A DNA stretch of 64,000 nucleotides from Streptomyces sp. D2-8 (GTDB lineage: Bacteria; Actinomycetota; Actinomycetes; Streptomycetales; Streptomycetaceae), in assembly GCF_023184515.1 (NCBI RefSeq), contig NZ_JAAHBP010000007.1:248001-312000 (forward strand). The letters are read 5' to 3'. Below are positions 35,188 through 44,297 of the stretch, piece by piece. Each line of letters starts with the position of its first letter. Position 1 is the first letter of the stretch. The position numbers and the translations under genes were made by a program. Below the pieces are notes generated by a model. It was not told the origin of the DNA. It did not search any database and saw only the letters and a program-made list of their open reading frames with translations.

Positions 35188-36722
35188 TGGTGTTCTCCGC
35201 TCGCGATGGTCTCGAGGATCTTGCTGGTGGTGATCTCCGGCCCGTTGGTCAGCCGTGCCACCAGCCGGCGGTCGCGCAGCACTCCGATGGTGTGGCTGAG
35301 CCGGAGCACCTCCTCCAGTTCGGCCGCGATGTACAGCACCGACATGCCGTCCTCGGAGAGGGACACGACCAGTTTCTGGATCTCCGTCTTGGCGCCGACG
35401 TCGATGCCGCGCGTCGGCTCGTCCAGGATCAGCAGCTTGGGCTGGGTGATCAGCCAGCGGGCGAGCAGTACCTTCTGCTGGTTGCCGCCGCTGAGCCGGC
35501 CCACGCGGGCCTCCGGGTCGGCGGGGCGGATGTCCAGCGCCTTGATGTACCTGGCGACGAGTTCGTCGCGCTGGGAGGCCGGGATGGGCCGGGTCCAGCC
35601 GCGGGCCGCCTGGAGGGCGAGGACGATGTTCTCGCGTACCGTCAGGTCGGGGACCAGGCCCTCGCTCTTGCGGTTCTCCGAGCAGAACGCCACACCGGCC
35701 GCGATGGCGTCGTTCGGGGCGCTCATCGAGACCTGCTTGCCGCCGATGGTCACCTTGCCGCTGTCGGGGGTATCGGCTCCGAACAGCAGCCGGGCGAGTT
35801 CGGTGCGGCCCGATCCCAGCAGGCCGGCGAGGCCGAGCACCTCGCCCTTGTTGATCTGCAGGTCGAAGGGGGCGATCCCGCCGGTGCGGCCGAGCCCCTC
35901 GGCCTTGACCAGGGGTTCGCCGACGTCGGTGTGCATCTGGTGCTCGTGCAGTTCCTCGAGCTGGTCGAGGGCCTTGCCGATCATCAGCTCGATCAGCCCG
36001 ACCTGGTCGAGGTCGCGGACCAGGTGCTCGCCGACCAGGGTGCCGTTGCGCAGGACGGTCATGCGGTCGCAGACCTCGTAGATCTGGTCGAGGAAGTGCG
36101 ACACGAACAGGATCGCGACGCCCTCGTCCCTCAACTGCCGCATGAGGCGGAACAGTTCGAGGACCTCGTCGCGGTCGAGGCTGGAGGTCGGCTCGTCGAG
36201 GACCAGCACCTTGGTGCCGGACCCCGCGGCGTCACGGCTCCCGGTGCCCACCGACCGTACGATCGCGACCAGTTGCTGCACGGCCAGCGGGTACGAGGAC
36301 AGCGGCGCGGCGACGTCGATGTCGAGTCCGAGCCGGTCGACCAGCTCCGCCGCCTCCTCGCGCATCCGCTTCCACTGGATGCGGCCGGCGCGGGTGGGTT
36401 CGCGTCCGATGAAGATGTTCTCCGCCACCGACAGGTTGGGGCAGAGGTTGACCTCCTGGTAGACCGTGCTGATGCCGGCCTGCTGCGCCTGCAGCGGGCT
36501 GCCGAACCGTACCGACTCGCCGTCCAGGGTGACTGTGCCGCCGTCCAGGGAGTAGACGCCCGTCAGCACCTTGATGAGGGTGGACTTCCCCGCACCGTTC
36601 TCGCCCATCAAGGCGTGGATCTCACCGGCGAAGAGCCGGAAGTCGACGCCCGACAGAGCCCGTACCCCCGGAAACTCTTTGACTATGCCCGTCATCTCCA
36701 GGACGGGCTGCGGCTCTGACAT
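35184..36722 (-). CDS. ytfR: Sugar ABC transporter ATP-binding protein (YtfR-like, two ATPase domains)
   Basis: 512 residues with two fused nucleotide-binding domains. Domain 1 has GENGAGKSTLIKVLTG (Walker A) and VLVLDEPTSSLDRDEV (Walker B). Domain 2 has GLAGLLGSGRTELARLLFG and GRLSGGNQQKVLLARWL, then LILDEPTRGIDVGAK. This is the RbsA/MglA/YtfR layout, with the degenerate second Walker A typical of the group. ATG 36722 is preceded by GAGGAGCGCTGCC. It lies 95 bp after the binding-protein gene. Confidence 0.92.
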   Translation of the reverse strand: MSEPQPVLEMTGIVKEFPGVRALSGVDFRLFAGEIHALMGENGAGKSTLIKVLTGVYSLDGGTVTLDGESVRFGSPLQAQQAGISTVYQEVNLCPNLSVAENIFIGREPTRAGRIQWKRMREEAAELVDRLGLDIDVAAPLSSYPLAVQQLVAIVRSVGTGSRDAAGSGTKVLVLDEPTSSLDRDEVLELFRLMRQLRDEGVAILFVSHFLDQIYEVCDRMTVLRNGTLVGEHLVRDLDQVGLIELMIGKALDQLEELHEHQMHTDVGEPLVKAEGLGRTGGIAPFDLQINKGEVLGLAGLLGSGRTELARLLFGADTPDSGKVTIGGKQVSMSAPNDAIAAGVAFCSENRKSEGLVPDLTVRENIVLALQAARGWTRPIPASQRDELVARYIKALDIRPADPEARVGRLSGGNQQKVLLARWLITQPKLLILDEPTRGIDVGAKTEIQKLVVSLSEDGMSVLYIAAELEEVLRLSHTIGVLRDRRLVARLTNGPEITTSKILETIASGEHQ

Positions 36723-36817
36723 GGCAGCGCTCCTCGTGAATGGTCCAGGTCCGCAGGGAGCCCCCCGGCCGAGGGACGTCGGCCGGCCGGAGGCTCCCTG
36801 CCGGTGGGGACGGTCGG

Positions 36818-37822
36818 TCAGTACTTGCGGGTGGGGAGCGCGTCCTTGGCCTGGTCCTGCATGAAGTCGCTCTCCTTGGTCTTGATCCAGCGTTCGACCG
36901 TCTCGCCGTCCTTGACCTTCTTCACGACCTCCATCAGCTGCGGGCCGAGCAGCGGGTTGCACTCGACGATGGCGTTGATCTTGCCTTCGGACATGGCGAC
37001 GAAGCCGTCCTTCACGCCGTCGATGGAGACGATGAGGATGTCCTTGCCGGGCTTCTTGCCGGCCGCCTCGATGGACTGGATGGCGCCGATGGCCATGTCG
37101 TCGTTGTGGGCGAAGAGCACGTTGATGTCCGGGTTGGACTGGAGGAAGGCCGCCATGACCTGCTTGCCGCCGGCCCGGGTGAAGTCACCGGTCTGGCTGA
37201 CGACGACCTTCCAGTCGTCCGCGTGGTCCGCCTCCATGACCTCCTTGAAGCCCTTGGCGCGCTCGATCGCGGGGGCGGCGCCGGTGGTGCCCTCCAGCTG
37301 GGCGATCTTCACGGCGCCCTTGTGGCCCGCCTTCTCCAGGACCTTCTCCAGGATCTTGGCAGCGCGGCGGCCCTCGTCCGTGAAGTCGGAGCCCACCAGG
37401 GTCACGTAGAGGGAGTCGTCGGAGGTCTCGACGGAGCGGTCGGTGAGGACCACCGGGATCTTCGCGGCCTTGGCCTCCTTGAGCACCGCGTCCCAGCCCG
37501 TGACGACCACCGGCGAGAAGGCGATGACGTCGACCTTCTGCGCGATGTAGTTGCGGATCGCGGAGATCTGGTTCTCCTGCTTCTGCTGGGCGTCGGAGAA
37601 CTTGAGGGTGTAACCCGCCTCCTTCGCGGCCGACTTCACCGAGTCGCTGTTGGCGGTGCGCCAGCCGCTCTCCGAGCCGACCTGGGAGAAGCCGAGGGTG
37701 ATCGCCTTGCTGCCGCCGCCGGCGGAGGCGGAAGAGGTGCCGTCCTCCTTGGCGCAGGCCGCGAGTCCGGTCGCAGCCGCCACACCGACCGCGGCGGTGA
37801 GGAAGTTTCTTCTGCTGAGCAT
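36818..37822 (-). CDS. ytfQ: Sugar-binding lipoprotein of ABC importer (YtfQ-like)
   Basis: Substrate-binding protein of 334 residues. The N-terminus RRNFLTAAVGVAAATGLAAC is a twin-arginine-like signal ending in a lipobox with the lipidated Cys about residue 22. The periplasmic-binding fold (Peripla_BP_4) follows, with LGFSQVGSESGWRTANSDSV and FAHNDDMAIGAIQSIEAAG, both characteristic of YtfQ galactofuranose binders. First gene of the importer/GH43 operon. Galactofuranose or arabinofuranose is the likely ligand, the latter favoured by the CBM42 enzyme downstream. Confidence 0.9.
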   Translation of the reverse strand: MLSRRNFLTAAVGVAAATGLAACAKEDGTSSASAGGGSKAITLGFSQVGSESGWRTANSDSVKSAAKEAGYTLKFSDAQQKQENQISAIRNYIAQKVDVIAFSPVVVTGWDAVLKEAKAAKIPVVLTDRSVETSDDSLYVTLVGSDFTDEGRRAAKILEKVLEKAGHKGAVKIAQLEGTTGAAPAIERAKGFKEVMEADHADDWKVVVSQTGDFTRAGGKQVMAAFLQSNPDINVLFAHNDDMAIGAIQSIEAAGKKPGKDILIVSIDGVKDGFVAMSEGKINAIVECNPLLGPQLMEVVKKVKDGETVERWIKTKESDFMQDQAKDALPTRKY

Positions 37823-37927
37823 GCTTGATCTCCTTCGTTGAGCCGGCCCGGGGAGGGGACTCGGTTGCTGCGGCTTCTGACGTTCCGTCGGAAACCAGGG
37901 GGTTGATGCCGTTCTGCGGGCCGACCA

Positions 37928-37947
37928 ATGTTCGAAATATTGAACGT
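37928..37947. promoter_or_regulatory. Putative operator upstream of the sugar importer
   Basis: A near-perfect 20-bp palindrome with GTTC and GAAC arms around an AT-rich centre (ATGTTCGAAATATTGAACGT). It lies 105 bp upstream of the ytfQ start. It looks like a LacI-, GntR- or IclR-class site. No matching regulator gene lies in this segment, so the repressor may be encoded elsewhere or was lost. Confidence 0.6.
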
Positions 37948-37949
37948 GC

Positions 37950-39053
37950 GTGGCGCATGCCGTCAGAGGGTGGTCAGGGTGGAGTGCGGCCGGGAACGGC
38001 CGGACGCAGAGGGCGGGGAGCCGGCGAGGCGCTCGGCACCGGAGGAGCAGATCGGCGGGCGGGGCGGGATCAGGGAGGGGCCGGCGAAGTGGTCGTGTGC
38101 GCTGATGTCGCCCGGGCCGACGCGGGCGATGGGTCCGGGCTCGATGACGACCGGAGGTGCTCCGGTCGGGCCGTGCCCTCGTTCCACTCCTCGACGGCTC
38201 CAGGAGCAGGGCGCGGCTTCACTCCGCCACTGCGAAGAGGCCCTGGCGGACCGCGCTCAGCAGAGGCGCCGAGAACTCCGACTCCGGGGCGCGAACCCGG
38301 ACCCGGCGGCGTCGCAGGGGGCACGGGCGCCCACTTTCGCCCGGCTTCCGCAAGGAGAGGTGCGGTCTAATCGTTGGCCGCAACCTGCCAGGGAGGTGCT
38401 GCTGTGCGCCGGATGCGCCACGGCCGTACCTCCCTCAAGTGGTCAGTGATGGGGAGGTTATATGAGCGCCCCCCGTCCCCCCTGGTCAAGAGGTTGCGCG
38501 AGAAGCAGGCCATCACGTTTGGGTAACGCGGGGCAGCGGGCGAGGGTGACGGCCTGCCGGTCGCCCGGCGCGAAAGCGCCTTCTTCGGCTGAGATATTGA
38601 CGCTCGGCAGGCAGGGCCATACCTTTCGATCGCTGAACGAAGTATCGAACTCTGTGCGACATCCCGGACGATCGGCCCGCTAGCGGTCCTCCTTGCACGC
38701 TGGTCCGGGTCGGAGCCGCGAAATGAGGGCACCGTCATGACGGCGACACATCCGGCAGGACCACGGTCCGTGCGACCCGTCCCTGCCTGCTACCGCCCAC
38801 GGGACGGGATCGCGAACGCCGGACGCCTCGCGCCCGGACCACGGCACGGCTCGGCTTGGGGCGGCGCCCCTCATCGCACGGTGCGCCCCTGAGGAGCTGG
38901 GGCTCGGGCGCAGGCTGAGGCCGAAACATCCGGATTCAGCTCCGGACGCTGTCTCGCCTGCCATGACCAGCGCATGCCTAGCGATCCACCGCGCGAGCGG
39001 GCGCGGACGGGCACGTCGGCAGTCTGTGACGCCAGGCGGCGCCCTCGCGATAC
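37950..39053. other. Gene-poor region at the end of segment 2
   Basis: About 1.1 kb with only short, unconvincing frames. One minus-strand frame near 37963-38187 has a coding-like feel (VVIEPGPIARVGPGDISAHD) but no start context and no recognised family. Possibly the remnant of a gene upstream of the importer, such as its regulator or another sugar enzyme. Confidence 0.45.
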
Positions 39054-39218
39054 GGATTCAGCACACATGAGGCCGGGAAGCCCCATGAACACGTGGGAAC
39101 CACGGAGGGGCGCTTCCCCGGGCCAGGCGCCCGGCAGTCGACGTTTCCGCAGGTCACAACCTCGCCCAGGGGAAACTCCTCAAGCGGGTGCCGCAGGTTC
39201 GAATCCTGCCGGGGGCAC
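39054..39218 (+). repeat. Flank repeat plus att copy 2
   Basis: A flank of about 120 bp (CACACATGAGGCCGGGAA..., through CAGTCGACGTTTCCGCAGGTCACA) leads into att copy 2 at 39176-39218, which differs from the core at two bases. Related flanks precede att copies 3 and 4. A hairpin with AGGCCCC/GGGGCCT arms (39245-39275) follows. Confidence 0.8.
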
Positions 39219-39431
39219 CACCTGCACCGCAGGTAAGAGAGTCCAGGCCCCTCGTCCCATTCGAACGGGGGGCCTTCCTCACGCCAGGATTCCACAGAGA
39301 GCCCACATCCCCACACGCACCCCAGACGCGCCTCTCGCAGACCTGCGCGGCATCCGCCGGGAGGGCGGCCCGGGCAGGCGAGGACCCCCAAGAGGCCGGC
39401 CACACCGGACGAGATCTGGCATACTTTAAGT

Positions 39432-39698
39432 ATGGCAACCCGGAAGATCACCATCACCGTGCCGGAAGAGCTGGTGGAATCAATCAAGGAACGCGTCGAC
39501 GCGCGCGGGGTGTCCGGCTACATCGCGGCCGCCGCCGCTCATCAGGACGCCATGGATCGACTGCGCGAGTTGGCCGAACGTCTCGAAGAAGAGCACGGCG
39601 TCGTGACGGAAGACGAGCAGCAAGCAGCGCTGGACCGCATCGCCGCGATTGACGGCTGGCATGACGAGCAGCGATCACACTCGGACGAGGCCGCGTGA
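39432..39698 (+). CDS. VapB/CopG-type antitoxin
   Basis: 88-residue antitoxin candidate. The N-terminus MATRKITITVPEELVESIKE is a ribbon-helix-helix DNA-binding strand and helix, followed by a long helical toxin-binding region rich in Glu and Asp. The next gene overlaps by four bases (GTGA) and encodes a PIN protein, the VapBC arrangement. It probably represses its own operon and blocks the toxin. The AT-rich box TACTTTAAGTA just upstream (39421-39431) is palindromic and a likely promoter/operator. Confidence 0.82.
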   Translation: MATRKITITVPEELVESIKERVDARGVSGYIAAAAAHQDAMDRLRELAERLEEEHGVVTEDEQQAALDRIAAIDGWHDEQRSHSDEAA

Positions 39699-40141
39699 GC
39701 CGCACCGCCCGAGCGAAGCTGCACCGGCCGCGGCAGCGCGTCTTCGTCTTCGACTCCGAGGCTCTCTCCAAGGCGGTTCAGGGCGATCGGGAGATGACTG
39801 CGCTGATCAAGACGGCTCCCCGGCTGGACATCCCGATCGTCACCTCGGCGCTCACGACCTTGGAGGCATGGGACCCTCGCGAAACGTCGAGGCAGGCACT
39901 GTGGAACTGGACGCTGTCCCGGATCCGCATCGTGCACACGGACGACCAGGTGATCGCCATGGCGCGCGACATGCTGAAGGCAGCCGGCCTGCATGGGCAC
40001 AAGTACGCCATCGACGCCATTCTGGCGGCCGTAGCCGGGCGGGAAGCCGTGCAGGGAGCTGAGGCAACCGTCTTCACCTCCGACACCGACGACATGAATC
40101 AACTCCTCGCGGGGCACGCCGTGCGAGTCGAGAAGGTCTGA
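39695..40141 (+). CDS. PIN-domain toxin (VapC-like)
   Basis: 148-residue ribonuclease toxin candidate. PIN acidic residues are visible in FVFDSEALSKA (Asp about residue 16), TTLEAWDP (Glu about 52), HKYAIDAILAA (Asp about 105) and VFTSDTDDM (Asp about 128). It starts at GTG 39695 overlapping the antitoxin stop. VapC proteins cut tRNA or rRNA when freed from antitoxin. The pair is the only cargo between att copies 2 and 3, so it likely stabilises the array. Confidence 0.82.
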   Translation: MSRTARAKLHRPRQRVFVFDSEALSKAVQGDREMTALIKTAPRLDIPIVTSALTTLEAWDPRETSRQALWNWTLSRIRIVHTDDQVIAMARDMLKAAGLHGHKYAIDAILAAVAGREAVQGAEATVFTSDTDDMNQLLAGHAVRVEKV

Positions 40142-40231
40142 CGATGACGAGACGCCGCCTGTACCTCACTCCGGCCACTCGCCGGCTCCCCTGAGCAACC
40201 CGTGCCCTCGCCGGACAGCATCCACCGGCAC

Positions 40232-40396
40232 GTATGCAGCACACACGGGAACGGGAAGCACCGCGAAGACGTGAGAACTACGGAGGAGCGTTTCCCCAGG
40301 CCAGACCCGCTCTAGTCCATATTTTCGCAGGTCACAGCCCTGCCCAGGGAAAACTCCTAAAGCGGGTGTCGCAGGTTCGAATCCTGCCGGGGGCAC
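40232..40396 (+). repeat. Flank repeat plus att copy 3
   Basis: A flank related to those at 39054 and 44057 (GTGAGAACTACGGAGGAGCG..., GCAGGTCACAGCCCTGCCCAGGG) leads into att copy 3 at 40354-40396, identical to the tRNA core over 43 bp. Confidence 0.85.
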
Positions 40397-40399
40397 CAG

Positions 40400-40448
40400 G
40401 TCAGAAGGGCTCGCACCTACGACTTTCGTAGGTGCGAGCCCTTCTGAC
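40400..40448. terminator. Perfect 23-bp hairpin after att copy 3
   Basis: An uninterrupted 23-bp inverted repeat (40400-40422 with 40426-40448) with a three-base loop, starting three bases past the att core. It probably terminates the integrase transcript from the right and any transcript reading through att from the left. Confidence 0.85.
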
Positions 40449-40475
40449 ATCTACAGCTGACATCAACGAGCCTGG

Positions 40476-41060
40476 TCACTGACGACCGGGGCGTCTCCTG
40501 AGCAGGCGATCCATGTGGCTCATGGCTTCGCGCTGCGTGTCCTGGACGACGTGCGTGTAGACGTCCATGGTGATGCTGATCTGGGAGTGACCGAGGACCT
40601 CCATCACGACGCGGGGCGCGACTCCGGCCGCCGTGAGGAGGGTGGCCGTCCCGTGGCGAACGTCGTGCAACCGGATCACGCGGAGGCCGGCGGACTCGGC
40701 GACGCGGGTGAAGGAGCGGTACAGGTTGCGCGGCTCCACGGGGCGGCCGGTTCGGGTGGCGAAGACATAGTCCGACTCCGGCCACCTCTCCCCCGCCTTG
40801 GCGCGAGCGTCCGCCTGCCGTAGGCGGTGCCAGCGCAGGGGCGCGACGCAGAGGGCGGGCAGAGGGACTGCGCGGCGACGACGGCTCTTGGGGTCGTCGT
40901 CGTACAGAACGCCACGGCGGCGCTGGACCTGGTGGCGGACGTAGAGGACGCGGTTGTCGAGGTCCGACCAGCGCAGGCCCACGATCTCTCCCCGGCGGAG
41001 CCGGGCAACTTGGCGCCCGTCGAGCATCCGTTTGCCTACGCCGCGGTGAGGTTCGTTGCG
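40476..41060 (-). pseudogene. Tyrosine integrase, C-terminal catalytic remnant
   Basis: The minus-strand frame keeps the catalytic domain: RRGEIVGLRWSDLD with the first Arg, RLHDVRHGTATLLTAAGV with HxxR, and EVLGHSQISITMDVYTHV with His and the nucleophile Tyr. The arm-binding and core-binding domains are missing, and sequence before the first Arg box (KRMLDGRQVAR) no longer matches. The C-terminus ends 79 bp from att copy 3. This was the integrase of another element of the same site specificity. Confidence 0.85.
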
Positions 41061-41312
41061 CGCTTTGGTCCGGCAGGTGCCCGGCGGCAGCGGCGAGACC
41101 AGGAGGGCGGGACCTGGATCAGGAGGAGGTGGATCGTCAATGACTCTCCGCAAGAGGCGTCTTGACCAAGACCAGCCAAACTCTTTCCTTCTTCCTCAAC
41201 CTCTAGTCGAATAGCGCCACTTGAAGTTCACGTGTGTCGTGCGTTGCGGATGTCCCTGACCAGGACCCCATCTACCTGCAGCCGACCGCGTCACGGGAAG
41301 GACCCCCCACAA

Positions 41313-41654
41313 GTGACCTACAGACCCTGGATGCTCAGGGCAGCGGCGACCAGCGTCGCCCTTGCAGCGGTGGCAGCCACGTTCTCGGCCTTCGCGGTGG
41401 CGCAGGCCACGAGGGTGCACCGACGGCGGCCGTGGACCGGCAGGATCCGATGGACCACACCGAGCACGACCACGACTTGGCGCCAACACCAAGATCGAGA
41501 TCGTCAAGGAGTGCAGGGACGGCTCCACGATCTTGATCAAGGTCAGCCCCGCGGTGAAGTACGCACTCCGACCGGGGAAGCCACGACAGGCCACACCTGC
41601 GAGTGGAAGACGGCTCGTCCCCCGGAGTGCGACGGCTGTTCGACGGCTGACTGA
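41313..41654 (+). CDS. Possible small secreted protein, doubtful frame
   Basis: From GTG 41313 (AAGGA upstream) a 113-codon frame begins VTYRPWMLRAAATSVALAAVAATFSAFAVAQA, read as a signal peptide. After that the frame is low-complexity. A different frame carries the more protein-like NTKIEIVKECRDGSTILIKV and AVKYALR from about 41485. The two may be one small secreted protein broken by a frameshift. No family recognised. Confidence 0.35.
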   Translation: MTYRPWMLRAAATSVALAAVAATFSAFAVAQATRVHRRRPWTGRIRWTTPSTTTTWRQHQDRDRQGVQGRLHDLDQGQPRGEVRTPTGEATTGHTCEWKTARPPECDGCSTAD

Positions 41655-41781
41655 GCAGGCCGAGCAGCCGCCTGTCCAAAGCCACCTGAGCGCCCCCGGC
41701 CCGGCATACGACTACGGCGACCAGCCGCCGTGCCCGACGACGACTGGCGCCGTCGACGGGGGGCGGCCCACGACACCCCTC

Positions 41782-41819
41782 GGGGAGGTGCACCCCGGCT
41801 CCCCGGGGTGCACCTCCCC
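41782..41819. terminator. Perfect 15-bp hairpin upstream of the mannanase
   Basis: Inverted repeat 41782-41796 with 41805-41819, eight-base loop, 35 bp before the mannanase start. It could end transcription from upstream DNA or, if the promoter is further upstream, act in the 5' leader. Confidence 0.7.
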
Positions 41820-41854
41820 TTGGCGAGAGATCGCCACGTCGAACGGAGACATAC

Positions 41855-43870
41855 ATGCCCAGCTCTCCCCTGAACCGTCGCACGTTCATCCTCCTCGGTG
41901 CCACGGTCGCCGCGGCAGCCGGCGCCCGAACATCGGTGGCCGTCGCGGCGACCTCCCCCACGGCGCTCGCCGGCGCGCCGACGCCGGTCCGGATCGTCGA
42001 CGACAAGGCGACCCCCGCCACCCGCGCGCTGTTCGCGTACCTGAAGCGGCAGCAGGGCAAAGGCATCCTGTTCGGTCACCAGCACGACCTCACCTATGGC
42101 TTCACCTTCACCACCCCCGACGGCAAGGCGTCCGACACCAAGGCGGCGGTGGGCGACTACCCCGCAGTCTTCGGCTGGGACACCCTCATCCTCGACGGCG
42201 ACGAACGCCCCGGCGTCGAGGGCGGGACCGAAGCCGAGAACATCGCCGCGCTCAGCCGGTGCATCCGGCAGGGAGACGCACGCGGCGGGATCAACACCCT
42301 CAGCGCTCACATGCCGAACTTCGTCACGGGCAAGAACTTCTACGACACAACGGGTCGAGTGGTCAGTCAGATCCTTCCCGGAGGCGCGAAACACGCGGAC
42401 TTCAACGCCTTCCTCAACCGCATCGCGAAGGCGGTCAAGGGCGCACGGCGGCCGGACGGCACCGCGATCCCGGTCGTCTTCCGCCCCTTCCACGAGAACA
42501 ACGGAGCCTGGTTCTGGTGGGGCGCCGGCCACACCACCTCGGCCGAGTTCATCGAGCTGTTCCGCTACACCGTCGAGTACCTGCGCGACACCAGGGGCGT
42601 CCACAACCTGCTCTACGCCTACTCGCCCAACTCCAGTTTCGGAGGCGACCCGACCAGCTATCTGAAGACCTACCCCGGTGACCGTTTCGTCGACATCCTC
42701 GGCTACGACTCCTATGACGAAAACGCCGGACCGACCCCCTGGCTGGACGGTGTGGTGAAGGATCTGGCGATGGTGGTCGGGCTGGCGAACGAGCGAGGCA
42801 AGGCTCCGGCCTTCACCGAGTTCGGGGAGAGCGGCACCGAGGTCCGCAACCCGCAGTGGTTCACCCAGCTGTCGCAGGCCATCCAGGCGGACCCGCTGGC
42901 CCGTCAGATGACGTACATGCTCACCTGGGCCAACTTCGGAGGCACCAAGCGTGCTTATGTCCCGTACCCGGGCCACGGCCTGCTACCGGACTTCGTCACC
43001 TACCACCAGGACCCCTACACCCTGTTCGCCGCCGATCTCCGGGGGGTGTACTCCGCTCGCACCACCGCTGTCAGGAACGCCCCGTTCATGCACCTCGTGA
43101 CCCCTACGGACCGGCAGCGCGTAGTGGCCTCCAAGACCACCGTCCGGGTGCGTGTCACGCCCTCGAGGGCGAGCCGGGTCACCTACTCCGTGAACGGCGG
43201 ACGCGCCAGACGGCTGCGCCTCGACGCCGACGGCTTCTACTCGGGCGACTGGTCGATCGACCCGGCCACGCGGAACAACCGCTCGGTGACCCTCACCGTG
43301 AGCGCGCGGGTGGACGGCAAGACGCTCACCGACTCGGCCGTGGTCCTCCTCACCGAGGTCCAACCGCTGCCTGCTGGTTGGGTCGACGACTTCGAGGGAT
43401 ACGCCGGAGACGATGTCGCCCTGAGCGAGGCGTACACCCATGTCAACTCCCACACCCTCACCCTGTCAGCCGACCATAAGTCCTCGGGCTCCTACGGACT
43501 GGCCTACGCGTACGACTTCACCGGCGCCGAGTACACCGGCACAGGCAAGCCGGTCGACGCGGACTGGTCCGCCTTCACGTCCCTTGCCCTGTGGCTGCAG
43601 GGCGACGGTTCCGCAAACGGCGGGGCGCTCCAGATCGTCGCCGGCGGAGTCGATTTCTGGTACCAGGTTCCGCTGTCCGACACGAGCGGGCAGGAGGTCA
43701 GGGCACCCTTCAACGAGTTCACGCCCGCTCCCTGGGACACCGCACACGCCGGAGCGGTGCTCGACGCGGCTCACCTCGCCAAGGTGACGGCGTTCAATCT
43801 GTACCTCGTCCATGGGAGCGGCGCGGCGGCCAAGGGCATCGTGTACGTGGACAACATCAGGGCCGAATGA
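41855..43870 (+). CDS. Secreted GH26 beta-mannanase with C-terminal carbohydrate-binding region
   Basis: Extracellular enzyme of 671 residues. A twin-arginine signal (NRRTFILLGATVAAAAGA) covers about 1-32. The GH26 barrel (about 45-400) contains GILFGHQHDLTYG, VFRPFHENNGAWFWWG with the acid/base Glu (about residue 215) and PAFTEFGESG with the nucleophile Glu (about 315). An Ig-like domain (about 410-505) is followed by a beta-sandwich of carbohydrate-binding type (WVDDFEGYAGDDVALSEAY to the end), similar to CBM11/CBM35-like modules. It would cleave mannan backbones. It stands alone in its segment, without a transporter. Confidence 0.9.
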   Translation: MPSSPLNRRTFILLGATVAAAAGARTSVAVAATSPTALAGAPTPVRIVDDKATPATRALFAYLKRQQGKGILFGHQHDLTYGFTFTTPDGKASDTKAAVGDYPAVFGWDTLILDGDERPGVEGGTEAENIAALSRCIRQGDARGGINTLSAHMPNFVTGKNFYDTTGRVVSQILPGGAKHADFNAFLNRIAKAVKGARRPDGTAIPVVFRPFHENNGAWFWWGAGHTTSAEFIELFRYTVEYLRDTRGVHNLLYAYSPNSSFGGDPTSYLKTYPGDRFVDILGYDSYDENAGPTPWLDGVVKDLAMVVGLANERGKAPAFTEFGESGTEVRNPQWFTQLSQAIQADPLARQMTYMLTWANFGGTKRAYVPYPGHGLLPDFVTYHQDPYTLFAADLRGVYSARTTAVRNAPFMHLVTPTDRQRVVASKTTVRVRVTPSRASRVTYSVNGGRARRLRLDADGFYSGDWSIDPATRNNRSVTLTVSARVDGKTLTDSAVVLLTEVQPLPAGWVDDFEGYAGDDVALSEAYTHVNSHTLTLSADHKSSGSYGLAYAYDFTGAEYTGTGKPVDADWSAFTSLALWLQGDGSANGGALQIVAGGVDFWYQVPLSDTSGQEVRAPFNEFTPAPWDTAHAGAVLDAAHLAKVTAFNLYLVHGSGAAAKGIVYVDNIRAE

Positions 43871-44056
43871 CACACCGGCACGCGGTAACCCCCTGCCGAA
43901 TGGCACACCCGGCGCGGGGTTACCGCCGCCCGAGTCCCCTTGCGCCGAGATCACGCTTCCGTGCGGGGACCGCGCCGGACGTCCCGCGTAGGCCGCATAC
44001 CGTTGCTGGAGGCCGCGGAACGAATCGTGGACGCCCTGCCAGGAGGCACCTCCGCA

Positions 44057-44196
44057 GAACGGATTCGGCACACATGAGGCCGGGAAACCCCGCGAACACG
44101 TGAGAACTACGGAGGAGTGTTTTCCCAGGCCAGGCACCACGCAGTCGACGTTTCTGCAGGTCACAGCCCCGCCCAGGGAAACTCCTAAAGCGGGTG
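44057..44196 (+). repeat. Flank repeat plus partial att copy 4
   Basis: The flank matches those at 39054 and 40232. The att core stops after its first 15 bases (CTCCTAAAGCGGGTG, 44182-44196) and joins CAGGTCTGACCTGGGG, which resembles sequence just past att copy 6 (62604 on). This looks like a deletion or recombination within the att core. Confidence 0.75.
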
Positions 44197-44268
44197 CAGG
44201 TCTGACCTGGGGTTTCTCCCCCAGGGAGGGCTCCCACTCGGCCTCGGACTCCTCGTCCGGGGCCGTTT

Positions 44269-44289
44269 GCGTGAGCGGTGCGTGAGCGG
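44269..44289 (+). repeat. Arm-type direct repeat pair
   Basis: GCGTGAGCGG at 44269-44278 and again at 44280-44289, an 11-bp period. Equivalent pairs occur at 56269 and 63755 and a single copy at 62670, all near att copies. They resemble arm sites bound by the N-terminal domain of a tyrosine integrase. Confidence 0.7.
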
Positions 44290-44297
44290 ACGGAGAG

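Noticed and set aside
37963..38187. Gene on the minus strand upstream of the sugar importer
   Set aside because: Some protein-like composition, but no start context, no family and no full domain.
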